DNA from: Hypholoma sublateritium FD-334 SS-4
Taxonomy: Eukaryota; Basidiomycota; Agaricomycetes; Agaricales; Strophariaceae
NCBI GenBank assembly: GCA_000827495.1
Contig: KN817525.1
Location: forward strand, 426,493-490,492
DNA: 64,000 nucleotides
Direction: 5' to 3'
Part shown: positions 1 through 10,944 of the stretch, one piece after another
Layout: each line of letters starts with the position of its first letter
Position numbering within the stretch: position 1 is the first letter of the stretch
The notes under the pieces: model-generated
What the model was told of the DNA's origin: nothing
What the model saw: only the letters and a program-made list of their open reading frames with translations
The model's database searches: none
Made by a program: the position numbers and the translations under genes

Positions 1-348
1 GAAACATTATCATCAATATGAACACTACAGGTGCGTATTGGTCGAACCTATGGCAAGAGCGCTTAGCTCGTCGGCGGCGGCCTTGGCTTCCGATTCCTTC
101 AGATCCAGAACTATCAGAGACGTACAACCCCTACAGATAATCAGCATGGTAGTACTATACTGTCTATGCCAGGGCACTCACGATTCAATGAACGCTCTAC
201 AAAACTCCAATCCCAGCCCTCTTGCAGCCCCAGTCACCATGCATACCTAAAGACATTCAGACTTCTCGAAAGAGAAAACAGTCATTGATCAGATGGGTAC
301 CTTGCCCTGCATGGAGAAGGTTGGTAAAGTAATGGGACGGTCAGACAT
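1..348 (-). CDS. Short-chain dehydrogenase/reductase, N-terminal part (cut by window edge)
   Basis: The start of a gene reading leftward off the window. The ATG is at 348-346. Three exons join in frame: a first exon ending ...FSMQGK, then VCMVTGAARGLGLEFC, then GCTSLIVLDLKESEAKAA. The TGAARGLG motif is the NAD(P)-binding TGxxxGxG turn of classical SDRs, and LIVLDLKES is the second beta strand, whose acidic residue usually contacts the cofactor ribose. Introns have gt...ag ends (about 300-248 and 182-132), and another donor follows the codons for LSALAI near 48. The catalytic YxxxK part lies outside the window, so the substrate cannot be told. The N-terminal layout resembles fungal polyol/sorbose-reductase-like SDRs, but that is only a guess. 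Confidence 0.8.
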
Positions 349-799
349 GTTGAAGGAGGTTGAGGGTTGAAGGAAAGCTAGGATTGGACCCACCCGTTAT
401 CAAGGTGGGGCGAAGGAATGCGGGGAAGGTAAAAAACCTCTGAAAATAGATTCCGGCCGCGCTGCATCTCGATCGCAACGTTGTTGTCGATCGCGGGATG
501 ATCAATGTGCCATTGGAAATCAAACAATAACTCGACAAGGCGATCACCGTCGCCAGAAAGTGTTACATATATCCGCTGTACATATGCACACAGGCTGATA
601 ATGTGAAATGTGCCAATATAATGCAAATAGACGGGAGGATAAGGAGGGTATCTACAGTAGGTCGGGTACTTGAAAAATAATTATACAAAGAGCTTGCAAA
701 GAGCGGATCTGGTATATACGTCCAGAGTCATGAAACTACCACTATAGCAATAAGCCAATTAAACGTGAATGGAATGGACGAACGAAATAGAGAAAAAAA
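349..799. other. Intergenic: SDR promoter and kinesin 3' region
   Basis: Lies upstream of the leftward SDR gene and downstream of the kinesin stop codon at 802-800. A minus-strand open frame at 378-626 has no recognisable family or plausible start, so I do not call it. No repeat or RNA gene seen. Confidence 0.5.
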
Positions 800-3700
800 C
801 TATAGGCATGCGAATTTCGACTTCCGTCGTTGAAGTTCCTCCATCCGTGAATCTAGTTGCTGACGAGCTCGTTCCTTTGCTTTCCGTTCTTCGTCGAGTC
901 GCTGTTCTAGAGATTGCTTCTCCTCGACTATTGATCTTCGCACAGAGACTACTTCTCGCTTGGCTTCCGAGAGCTCGTTACGCAGAGCTTCAAGTTTAAC
1001 ATTCAAGGTATCTCGTTCGCGGGCGATTTCAGTGGCTTGCATGCGGGCTTTCCGCACTAATCGAACGAAGTTAGAGATAGTTTCAACTGAAAGCAAATCC
1101 AACTTACAGTTTTTCTCGGAATCGCCTAGCGATGTCTCTAACGTGGTGACTAGGTCCATATGAGTTTGCAGGTCGCTTTCACAATGCGACAACTGCTTGT
1201 TGAGAGTCTTGATCATCGCTTCTTGCTCGTCGATGAGCTTCGACTGTTGTTCAATCTTGGCTGTCGCCGCCTTGGCGTCAGCGGAGGCGACCCCATTGAT
1301 GGGAGGAAGGTGGCCAACAGAGGTAGCCGGGGATTCAGGCTGAGACTCTTTGGATGATATGGAAGAGGTGAAAGCGGATCCTTGAGATGAGGTGCTGAAA
1401 TTAGAGTCTGCGAAGATATGATTTGTCGCTGATCGGGGGGCAGGAGGGGGTGGCACGGACGGCGGGGGCGTGGGAGGGGGAAGTTTGATACCAGGGAGGT
1501 TCTGACCGCGCTGGAAGCCCATATTTCGATCCGGAGATCTAATATTGGGAGGCGACGCACTTCGCGCAAGCTGTGCTTGCAGTTCGCGCACGAGAGTATC
1601 GGAACGATTCTTCTCGGTTTGCAGGGTATCTTTTTCATCCTTGACTTTCTGCAAATTCTCCTGGAGCTCAGCGAGGATGGAGCGATGACGGTCCAACTCC
1701 ATGACGAGAGACTCGCGCTTTGAAGCTTCCTGAATCAGTTTCGACTGCTCACCTCGAGTCTTGCCCAACTCTGCACGGAGTTGCCGCACCTCGCTTTCAA
1801 GCTCATCGCGGTCGCTTCCAAGGGTAATCAGGTCCTGTTCCATGCTGGCAATCTGCTGCGACTTAGAATCCAATTCCTGCTCGTGCTGTTGCCGTCCTTG
1901 TTCCCGCAGAAGAGTGAACTCGTCCGCTGCCGCTTTGTGCGCTTCGAGCTCTTCAATAAGGATCTCGCGATCCTTGACGAAGGTTTCTCGCTCCTTGGCT
2001 TGCTGGCTTTGGAGTTCAGTCATGGTAGCAGAAAGACGAGACTGTTCCTCAAGGAAGAGAGCGTTACTCCGGGCCTTAGCAGCGGCAAGCGCTTCGTTGT
2101 GCTTCTCCTGAAGGGCGATCGCGTCCTCTTCGAGTTGGGCGATCTCGCGCTCGTGCTCAGTTTTGAGCTTGAGCATGACCTCGGTATGTGACTGGATAGT
2201 TGACGCGTGGGTCTGCTCTGCTTCTGCGAGTCGCAGGCTATGGGTCTGCGACTCCTCAACGAGTTGCCGGTGTTGATCCTGAACAGCAAGAAGCTGATCC
2301 TTGAGCTGAGACAGATCTTGTTCATACTGGGAATTTACGGCAGCAATTTCCTGTACATGCGATTGAACGAGAGATTCATGACCCTCATCTTTCTTGCTCG
2401 TCAGATCAGCGACAACTTTGGCGTGCTTGTCCTTCAAAGACCGAATTTCATCCTGGAAACCATGCTCAATTTCCTGGAGGACTGCGGCTTGCTGTTCCTG
2501 CACCGTTCGAATGGCGGCGTCCTTCTCCTGCGAGATTTTCTGGATGGCAGCTGCATGGGCCTCCTGCTCAGCAGTCGACGCCGCTATTACGCGATCCATT
2601 TCCGTCCTCCAGTCACTCTTCATCTTGCCGATAGCGGATTCGTGCTCGAGTTTGAGTCTGTCGATTTGCAGGGCGTGATCATCGTCCTTAGCTTTCGACG
2701 TCCTGAGGAAGCCGGCATTCAAACTTTCGATCTCTTCAGAGAAGGCAGCTTCCTTTCGGGCGATAGCAGCGACGTGCTCCTCTTGGAGGGTGGTCATCAC
2801 AAGAGTGCGGGATGATTCGCTCTCAGAAAGCGTGCCCTGCCGTGCAATTTCTGCCATTCGGAGTTCACCAGCTTGCTCCTCGCGTAGCCTCTCGATAGTC
2901 GCGTTCGTCTCGGCTGCGATAGTCTTGATAGCCTCAGCATGATCACTACGAAGTTTGGTGAGAGCATTATAGTACTCCTCCTCCGTTGCCTGGAGCAAAG
3001 TAGCGCTCTCTTCCTCCTTCTGGCGCAGGACAGATGTATGCTCAGTCTGGAGCTTGGCGACAATCTTCTCGTGATCAGCCTGGGTCTCTTGAAGGATCGC
3101 ATACTGTTCATGCAGCTTAGTTTGAAGCGCGTTCTCGTGTTCGAGCTTGAGCTTGGCAAAGGTTGATTCATGCTCTTGGTTCGCATTATCTAATGCAGCG
3201 CTGCTGGCTTCAAGATTTTCGCGGAGTGTCAACAAAGCAGACTCATGATCCCGGGTCAAAGAAGTAGCCAGACTCTCGGCCTCCAGGGCCTTCGCATTTA
3301 TGGCTTCCTCGTGCGCAGTCTGAAGCGCGTCGATTTCCGCTTTGTGGGCAGCTTCGACCTTCTCCAAAGTGATGACCAAGCGAGCCTCGCGTTCACGGAC
3401 CTCTTCCAAGAGAGCAAAATCATCGCCATGATTCTTCTGCAGAGCTTCAATTTCTTTGGACATGTTAAGAGTCTTGTGAACAAGGCGTAAGGTCAAATAG
3501 GTACTTTCAATGAACAGCACAACGTACTTGATCCCGCGACAGAGTGGTAAGGTCATCTAACTGACGGCGAGTTTGGTTGAGTTGGGTGTTTAGATCATCG
3601 ACAACCTCTCGGTGGTGAGACTCCTTCTGGGCCATCGAGCTATTAATAAGATCAGTGAGATGATGGAATTAACATCCTACAACAAGTGATACGCACAGCA

Positions 3701-6700
3701 TGAGTTCATTGAGCCTTTCCAAGGACTCGTCTTCAGAATATGTCGAGTTTGTGTCGGCATGGCCATTGTGTCCATTCACACCACCCTCCATGGTCTTGCG
3801 AATGTGGTCGAAGCGGTTCATGGTCTTCGGCGAAAGAGTGTTGTCAACATTGATGCCATTAGCTTCTTGGGCCTCCGCATCAGCGCCGTTGGCAGCAGTT
3901 CGCTCCTCGCTCTCTTTGAGCGACTCCTCAAGGAGCGATATCTCCGTCTCGCGTTCTTTCAGAACCTCTTGCAGGCGCATGATCTCCTTTTCTAAAGAGG
4001 AAACCGACCGCTCATTCGAATTGGGCGACAGGCTCGGCATGGAGATGGACAGGTTGGGGCGCAGGGCCCCAGATATTGACGTGGAAGCCGAGTGAGAGTG
4101 CGAGAGTGAGTTGGAGTGAGAGTTCGATGGCGAGTGAGAGCTACTTGTCCCGTGGCTTGAGAAGGAGGCTTTGCGCAAGTGCGCCGAGGATAGCTCCTGT
4201 GATAGCGATAATGACTGTGAAAGCGACCTAGATAAAAATTAGCATAATTGTCTTCAGAAGACAGGCCGTGTCGCGCTTACCTCGCGTGGAGCGACTCCGC
4301 CGAGGCCGCCTGCCGGAAAAAAAGTCGGCGTCCAGCGGAATTTAACTGGGCGTCCGCCGAATCCCGGATTCGCGGATTAGTAGCACGTCTACGGAAAGGA
4401 GGGGGGTCCATTGGTTTGTCTGTAATGGGAGAGTCGGTGGATTCTGCGACGTTGAGGTTGCCGAGCTTGACCTCTTGAATTTGAGCAGCCAGGTCAGAAA
4501 TCTCGGTAAGCGCATCCCGATATTTGGCAGAAACGGAAGAGAGATCAGCGAGAGTCGCGGAATGTGTCTGTTGGAGGGCGAGTAGCTGAGCTTCCAACTC
4601 GGCGTTGGGCACCGTGATAGGCATCTCGTCGACCAAAGATGTGCGTTTGGTCTGAGAAGGACCAACCAATGATTCGGTTGATTCAGAAGTGATGGGTCCA
4701 CTTGAGGTATTTGCGAGGTCGTTTTCGATACTCCTTCGCGCCGACTCGACTTCGCCAACAACTGATCCAAGGCGGAGTCTAGTCTCGGCCGCCTCCTTTC
4801 TCTTCTGCTCCCATTCCTTCATCTTCTCCTCCAGTTGCTTCACTTTCGCTTCCCTGGCCTCGAGTTCGGTACGCCAATTTTCGCCGTCCTGCCTGAATGC
4901 CTCCAGCCGACTTTGCAAGGTCTCAGCCTCTTCACGGCGACGTACGGAATCCTGCTCCAAGGTTTCAACATTCTTCTGCAGTAAAACGATAGATTCGTCC
5001 GAACGAGCAAGACGGGCTTCGAGGTCGGCGATGTACTTGCTTGAATGTGCTTCAGCGTCCTTGAACCGGGTAACTTCACGTTTGAGATCGGTCATAGATT
5101 CACTAGAGGAAACAGATGTCTCGTCGTATGCCTTCATCTTCTCTTCCAAGTCCCGCACATAAGCCTGTTATATTGTGTCAGTGGGAATGCTGTCCATCAT
5201 TATTATTGATAACCTGCTTACCTCCGTTGACGCCTCCCGTTCCGTTAGCTTAGCCACACGAGATCGAAGTTCCTCCACGTATAGCTCTGTGGCTGCGTGT
5301 CGCTCCGTTATCCCTGCCAACTCTTCTTCCTTCTCCTCAACCATCTCGTTGGTATGTCGCAGCGCCGCCCGATTTAGACTAAGTTCCGCTTCCATGGCGC
5401 TTATGGTTTTCTCATACTCCTCGATAACGGGACCGACGATTTCCTCGTACTTTCCGGTGCCTCCAACAGCGCCCGAGGTACTTGACCGGTGTTTCTCGCC
5501 CAATTCACGTCGAAGGCGCGTGAGTTCCTCAGTCCTCTCGACGTATTTCTCGCGCAGGTCTTCATAGTTATTTTGCAAGTCCGTCATTTGAGCCAAAACC
5601 TTCTTTCCCGCGCCTTCGAGCACCTCGGGTTCTCTGTCAGCTGATGGGACCGCCCCGCCATCTTTGATGATCTTCAACTCTTTGCGCAGGCGCGAAACAG
5701 TGCCTTGCAGCCATTCCACATCATCCCATCCATCCTCCTTTTCATTAAGAACGGCACGGTTTTTGATGTTGCGCGCACGGTTAGCATATTTCAAGGTATT
5801 GATGGTTTCCGCTGCATTCCATTCCGCTGGACTGACACATGCAATCATGAGAGTGTGCGCATTACCCCCCAACGAATCTTGCAATAGGCGCGTTAATTTG
5901 GAGTCACGATAAGGAATATGTGATGCAGTGTTGGATTTGGCGCGTGAAGGGTCTCCAAGCGCCGATATGACGTTTCCTAGCGCAAGAAGACCACTGTTGA
6001 TGGAAATTCCCTCCTTGATACGTTCGCCTGCCGCCGCCGTGCGCTTGAGCTGAATAGCCACAAAACATGATATGTCAGCGGATATTATTTATGACCGAGT
6101 ATAACGGCACAAACCCTTTCAGAACCTGCAAGATCAACAAAATGGAATTTGGAAACAATCGTAACCCAGTCGCCTGTGTCTTCATCAATGCTTCCTGCGC
6201 GCTCGCCCCCCATATGTCCGAGGGCGCTAGCCGGACGAAGACTGCTGCCCCTGCCCATGGCAACGGCGAAGCTCGGAGTGGCAGGCCGGCCCATAGTAGG
6301 GGAGCTGACCCTATTGCTGGCGGGGGAAGGACCTCCGGCATACATAGAGCCAGGGCGTGCTAGTCTCGAAGGGGAACGACCACCTGGAGGAAGAGGGGAC
6401 GAAGACCTGGGAGGGTGCCCTGAACCCGAGTATTTCTTCTGCGTCAAAGTGAGCGAGAAAATGGCATGGGATCGCGAGGATTGCGCATTCATGTCTGTCT
6501 CGTTCGTGCGCCGAATAGAACTTCCCTTCTTGAGCAAGCTGGGCAAAAATTAGGGCGTGTTACATAGTTCGCGTGCAAAGGAAGGCGACTCACCCCATAA
6601 CCTCGTGAGCGTTTTTGACGTTAACTTCGCGAAGCCCGCCCCATATAATGTGGCCCTCTTTATCCTCCCGAATTTGTACCTCGCGCCTGGCGCCGTTCGG

Positions 6701-7335
6701 ATCCTCCAAACTCAGCAGGTCGATTAAGTCCTCGTTGTAGATTTCGATAAACGAGCCCTTCAGATTGTAGTTCCACGTGCTTCCGCGCTCTTCTTTGAGC
6801 TGCCTCGCGCTGGCGAAGATGGAGGACACCGCGCGGGGAATAATCCCCATGTTGGTGTGGGGGTCCGATGGATCGGCGTCGAGGTCCACGCCTGTCATAG
6901 TAAATGTCTTCCCGCTGCTGGTCTGGCCATATGCCAGGATTGTGCAATTGAATCCTTCAGTAAAGCGGGATACCAAGGGGCGCGCGGTTGACTCGTAGAG
7001 TTCATACTGTGTGGTAGGGGGAGGGTGCACTTGGTCGAATGTGAAGGGTTGCTTTTTGGGCCCAGAGCCCGTAGACGCGGCAGGAGCAGAGCCTGAGCCA
7101 GTACCAGTTAAGGTGGCTGAAGGGGACTCGATAGTAACGGATGTAGAGGAGGTTGCCTGTATGACGGAGCGTTGGAAACGAGCGGGGATAGAGGTTGAGT
7201 CCTGTGTGGTAGGGGGGCGAATGCGAAGAGCTGCGGGGAAAGTAGTTAGCACGACGACAAGATATGGAGAGATAGCGTGCACGGACCAACTTGCACCGAG
7301 GTTGTCGGCGACGACGACGAACTCGCGGGGGCCAT
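800..7335 (-). CDS. Kinesin-4-type (chromokinesin/KIF4-like) motor protein
   Basis: Plus-end microtubule motor with an N-terminal head. Nine exons (7335-7288, 7231-6594, 6538-6115, 6049-5222, 5164-4281, 4227-3697, 3639-3528, 3472-1108, 1056-800) add to 2028 codons plus stop with phase kept at every junction. The head has P-loop GQTSSGKT (residues 118-125), switch I NAQSSRSH, switch [10 protein letters not shown], and a C-terminal head segment [18 protein letters not shown] followed by [19 protein letters not shown], which fits kinesin-4. A 98-residue Ser/Pro/Gly-rich stretch sits between switch I and switch II, where about 20 is usual. The rest is long heptad-like coiled coil (exon 8 is Glu/Gln/Leu-rich), Ser-rich linkers and a proline run near 1440-1500. 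No Cys-rich tail like animal KIF4 is visible. Family is confident; the exact subclass is less so. Confidence 0.93.
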
Positions 7336-8013
7336 GGTCGCTCTTCTCATCCTCGCAGTTTCTTTCTCCTCATTCACACAAATCAGAGAGCCGGTGTTTG
7401 CCGGGTGTCTTTCTCACAGAACCCCTGTCAGATGATCTCTCGTCATGCTCTGCTCTTTACGAGCTACCACCGCCCAGCCCGACAGCGCCTGACATACGAA
7501 CGACATCTCTCTCACAGCCTTTCGTATACCTTCGATGCCGTTCCCCTCGCAGTCATTCCTTCCCATTCCCCATACCTGTTGACATTTTTTTTGCAACATC
7601 AACCGTGGTCTCCACCCTGCTGACTGATCACGGGCTTAGTTGAGTGGATGGAAACCACCTGCAAAATGGCAATCATATCAATGCGCCCATCATCCGCACA
7701 TTCATACATATCAAGTTGAGGGGAATCAGTGTGCCTTGTAAAATGAGCTTATTCCTCCCGACGCTTCCAAGCCATTCAACAAGCACCGCAAGCACTGATA
7801 AACGATATCCTTTCATGGCCACTCGTTTGTTAGCACTATTATGCTGCTTTGGTGTATATTTACGCTTCATTCCCCGTCGCAGTGCATTCAGCCTGTGCTG
7901 ATACAGTGCAAAATGTGACGTGCCATTACAGAGCTCGCATACATTTGACCTTTGATGGTTACATTTGCGCTACATTAGGGCTAGCATCGACAGTGTAGTT
8001 GGCATGTCTATCG
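7336..8013. other. Intergenic: kinesin promoter and arginase 3' flank
   Basis: Both neighbours read leftward. The part next to 7336 is pyrimidine-rich on the + strand and should hold the kinesin promoter. I see no convincing TATA box and no coding segment. Confidence 0.5.
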
Positions 8014-9477
8014 TTACAGAAGGGTCTCTCCTGTGGAAATATGAATACCCAGTCGTTTATCGCTCGTGTCGTCAGAAAAAGCTTACCCAAAGCGGATCGA
8101 AGCAGAGAACATCCAACGGCAACAGTTTGCGCAACACTCACAGCGTCGGCAAGGGAAGGGTTCACTTCCTACATGCCCACATACGGATGTCAGAAAGTGA
8201 ACTTGATACGGAAAAAAGGCTATTTGCGCACCATCAAGTCCATTGCCACCAGTAATCCAGTCTCGTAGATTGCCTCGCAGATGTAGTGACCCTCACGGAA
8301 AGTCAGTCCACCACGAACCTGTGGTAGAATAAATGAGCCCCTTTATTCCCGCTATCTCCGAACAAATGCTCCAAAACTCACGGGAGTGCCAGTAGAGGGT
8401 GCAACGCTAGGGTCTAGGGCATCGACATCGAAACTCAGGTGAATGGGCTTATTTCTGTCTGGGTTAACGTGATCCAGCGCCATTTCAACAACCTTCCCGA
8501 TACCATATTTATCAACCTCGTGCATACTGAACGCCTTGATGTTGTTATCCCGCAGAATCTTCTTTTCCCCGGAATCCACGTCCCGGAGGCCAATGTACAC
8601 CAAGTTTTCAGGCTTCAAGATACTCTTGACCCAGGAAAACTCTTCAACTTTCGATCCCAGTCCCATCAAGAAAGAGACGGGCATGCCATGGATATTCCCT
8701 GTGCATAGGTGAACCTCTGATACGCACAAGATTTGAATTGCAGCATTACACACCTGACTCGGTGCTCTCCACCGTGTTAATATCCGTATGGGCGTCAATC
8801 CAAATCACACAGGCTTCTGGGTATTTCCTGTGGAAAGAAAGTGTTCAGCTTCGACGACCAACCTCTTCCGAAACATATCCCTTACGAGAGAGTCCCAGAG
8901 ATGGTTCCCATAGCCTATTTGATCTAATCAGCATAGAATGAAAGCCAGAGATCGCTTCGCAAATACCAATGAGTGGTCGCCTCCTAGGGTGACGGGGAGC
9001 TCTCCGTTCGCAATATGCTTGCCCACAACATTTGCCACGAATTCGCTGACCCGAGAAACAAATCTGGGGTTTTTAAGGATACCAATAGGAGGGTCATCTG
9101 CAGCGCTGATGCCTTCAAATTGATGATGTCCGTCAAAGGACACTTTCCAGCCCAAGCCTTCCAGCTGGGAAACAAGCCCGGCTTCAAGCAGGTGCATAGG
9201 CCCTTCATCGACCCCCGCTTTAGGCTAGAATACATTCATTAATCCTGGGTATGTGAATGCGAGAGATGACAACTTGCTTGCCCACCACTAAAATGGACAA
9301 AAAGGGAGATCAGCTGCCACGCTTTCACAGGAATCTTGATCTAAATTTTACCTGAACGGACAGGCGACAATCTGATAACGATAACAAGCAAGTCAGCGCA
9401 GGATCTGCATCGCCCCTTAGGATGATAACACTCACTGCGCACTTCTTCTCAGCGAGGAATTGGGAGTGGGGAGCCAT
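8014..9477 (-). CDS. Arginase
   Basis: Hydrolyses L-arginine to ornithine and urea; a Mn-dependent urea-cycle and arginine-catabolism enzyme. Ten exons (9477-9436, 9371-9352, 9287-9278, 9224-8967, 8914-8886, 8827-8754, 8698-8382, 8318-8232, 8168-8087, 8030-8014) give 311 codons plus stop, the usual length. Metal ligands are visible in GGDHSL, DAHTDIN and SFDVDALDPS; GNIHGMP follows the second site and the protein ends LRSALGETLL. Exon 3 is only 10 nt and is followed by an intron with a GC donor (9277-9225). That splice gives SGGQPKAGVDEGP, the family's standard N-terminal motif, whereas a GT donor would break the frame. The gene shares a 1.5-kb divergent upstream region with the aminotransferase at 10945. 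Confidence 0.96.
9225..9277 (-). other. GC-AG intron in arginase
   Basis: On the minus strand the intron starts gcaagt at 9277 and ends cag/tag-type at 9225 (...ttctag). Only this donor joins CAA (Q) to CCT AAA (PK) in frame. The nearby GT leads to a stop. Confidence 0.85.
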
Positions 9478-10944
9478 TTTGGATACGATGGTGTTGGTAA
9501 GGATAGAGTAGTGCGGTTATCAGAGACCAAATGCTATCAAGATCCGAAACTCCGGGCAGACAGCGCCCCGCTGCCCGGCAGCGGCGACGGGACAAAGGCA
9601 GACGCGGCCAAAGGCGTCTCCTGATGTTGCTCGCGATCAACTCGCGATCGTGGCGGATACAGCTCTTCTCGTTTGCAACCCGATAAAGCCGAAGGACCCA
9701 CCGCAACGCCCTCAAAGGCTAGGCTCATGCGCAGGCTGGTGACCATCGGTGATGCTCCCTCAAAGCAAAACCCAGTACAAACAAACATCGAAATCACTTC
9801 CATTTGAAATTTGGAATATGTATGAAATTTATTCAACCCGACGTGCTGGTAGCGAGGTTGCGTCGGGCTCCGTGGCAGCATTTCAGTGGTCCTGAAAACC
9901 CAATCACCTCCCCCGAGGAGGCTCCGAGAGTTCAATCGGAGTCGAACACGCTTCAAGCCTTTGCATACTGCTCCCAATATGATGCCCCACTGAGAGAAGA
10001 GCAAATTGTAAGCTTCGTTGAAGAATAATCGGATTCGCGGTACATTTATACATTTATAGCAGTGACAACGAATTAGGTACAAATGTTTAGAAGATCCTGA
10101 TATACCTTCCATGTAATAAATACAGCGGCCAGTTGCCGCCAACTGCGAACCGTCGATTTATTTAGGATATTCTATCCTCTGGTCGACATGTGTGAATGCA
10201 GATACTGAAAGGCAAGAACTGGTGTAGTAGGGACATTAGTAGCAAGCTATTAAGGGCTTCATATCCCGAAATCCATGGAATTAAACCAATCACAGAGCAT
10301 CTCCGCGCCGCAGAAGTTTTATCGGCTTGTGCTACATATTTTGGTCTTAGGAATCAGTGAATGCTGGGTGGATGCGGCAAATAATTACTCCATTACTTAG
10401 GAAGTGAAAATGAATTGATATTTTTGGAGGCCCTAACACGGCAATTACACTTCCACAAAAAAAAGCATTGCCTGCAGAGAAGATACAGTGCACAACTGCT
10501 CTCCGCCGCAACATATTTGTGTTCTGAACTGCCGTCACTTTTCATTTACATAAGTCTTGAGCTTGAGCATTTGATCGCGTGGCAAACGTAGTATGCTGCG
10601 CTGCCGCATACGGAATGCAGAACCAAGATGGTGCAAATCACAACTGGCCATAGTCATTCGTTCTGTCTATCTTCGCGCATCAATACATTTCCTCTGCGCT
10701 CTGCCCATCGATCTGCAAAAAATTGCAAGTGCAATGCAATCGAATCGATGGCTCAGCAGTGAGCATTTACGTCATTCTTCTGTAAATCTATAAATAGACC
10801 GCTCCCGTTGCTCTACTTGAAGGCGGTATTTAATTGATTTCCTTTAAGCCTTCCACCGACATTGTGCTTACTTGAAATCGATAACTCCTTCGCCGTCTTC
10901 ATTGATTCTCTTATCGCTCGTCATTACAACACAAATAGCTTAAC
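9478..10944. other. Long divergent intergenic region (arginase / aminotransferase)
   Basis: Both flanking genes start here and point away from each other. A 201-codon open minus frame at 9537-10142 overlaps this region but shows no domain, codon pattern or splice partners. Apart from the TATA-like box at 10789 I see nothing specific. Confidence 0.5.
10789..10796 (+). promoter_or_regulatory. TATA box candidate of the aminotransferase gene
   Basis: TATAAATA lies 149 nt before the ATG at 10945. Spacing is reasonable for a fungal promoter allowing a 5' UTR of about 100 nt. Motif only. Confidence 0.5.

Noticed and set aside
9537..10142. 201-codon minus frame upstream of arginase
   Set aside because: No splice partners or conserved motif; most likely chance in promoter DNA.
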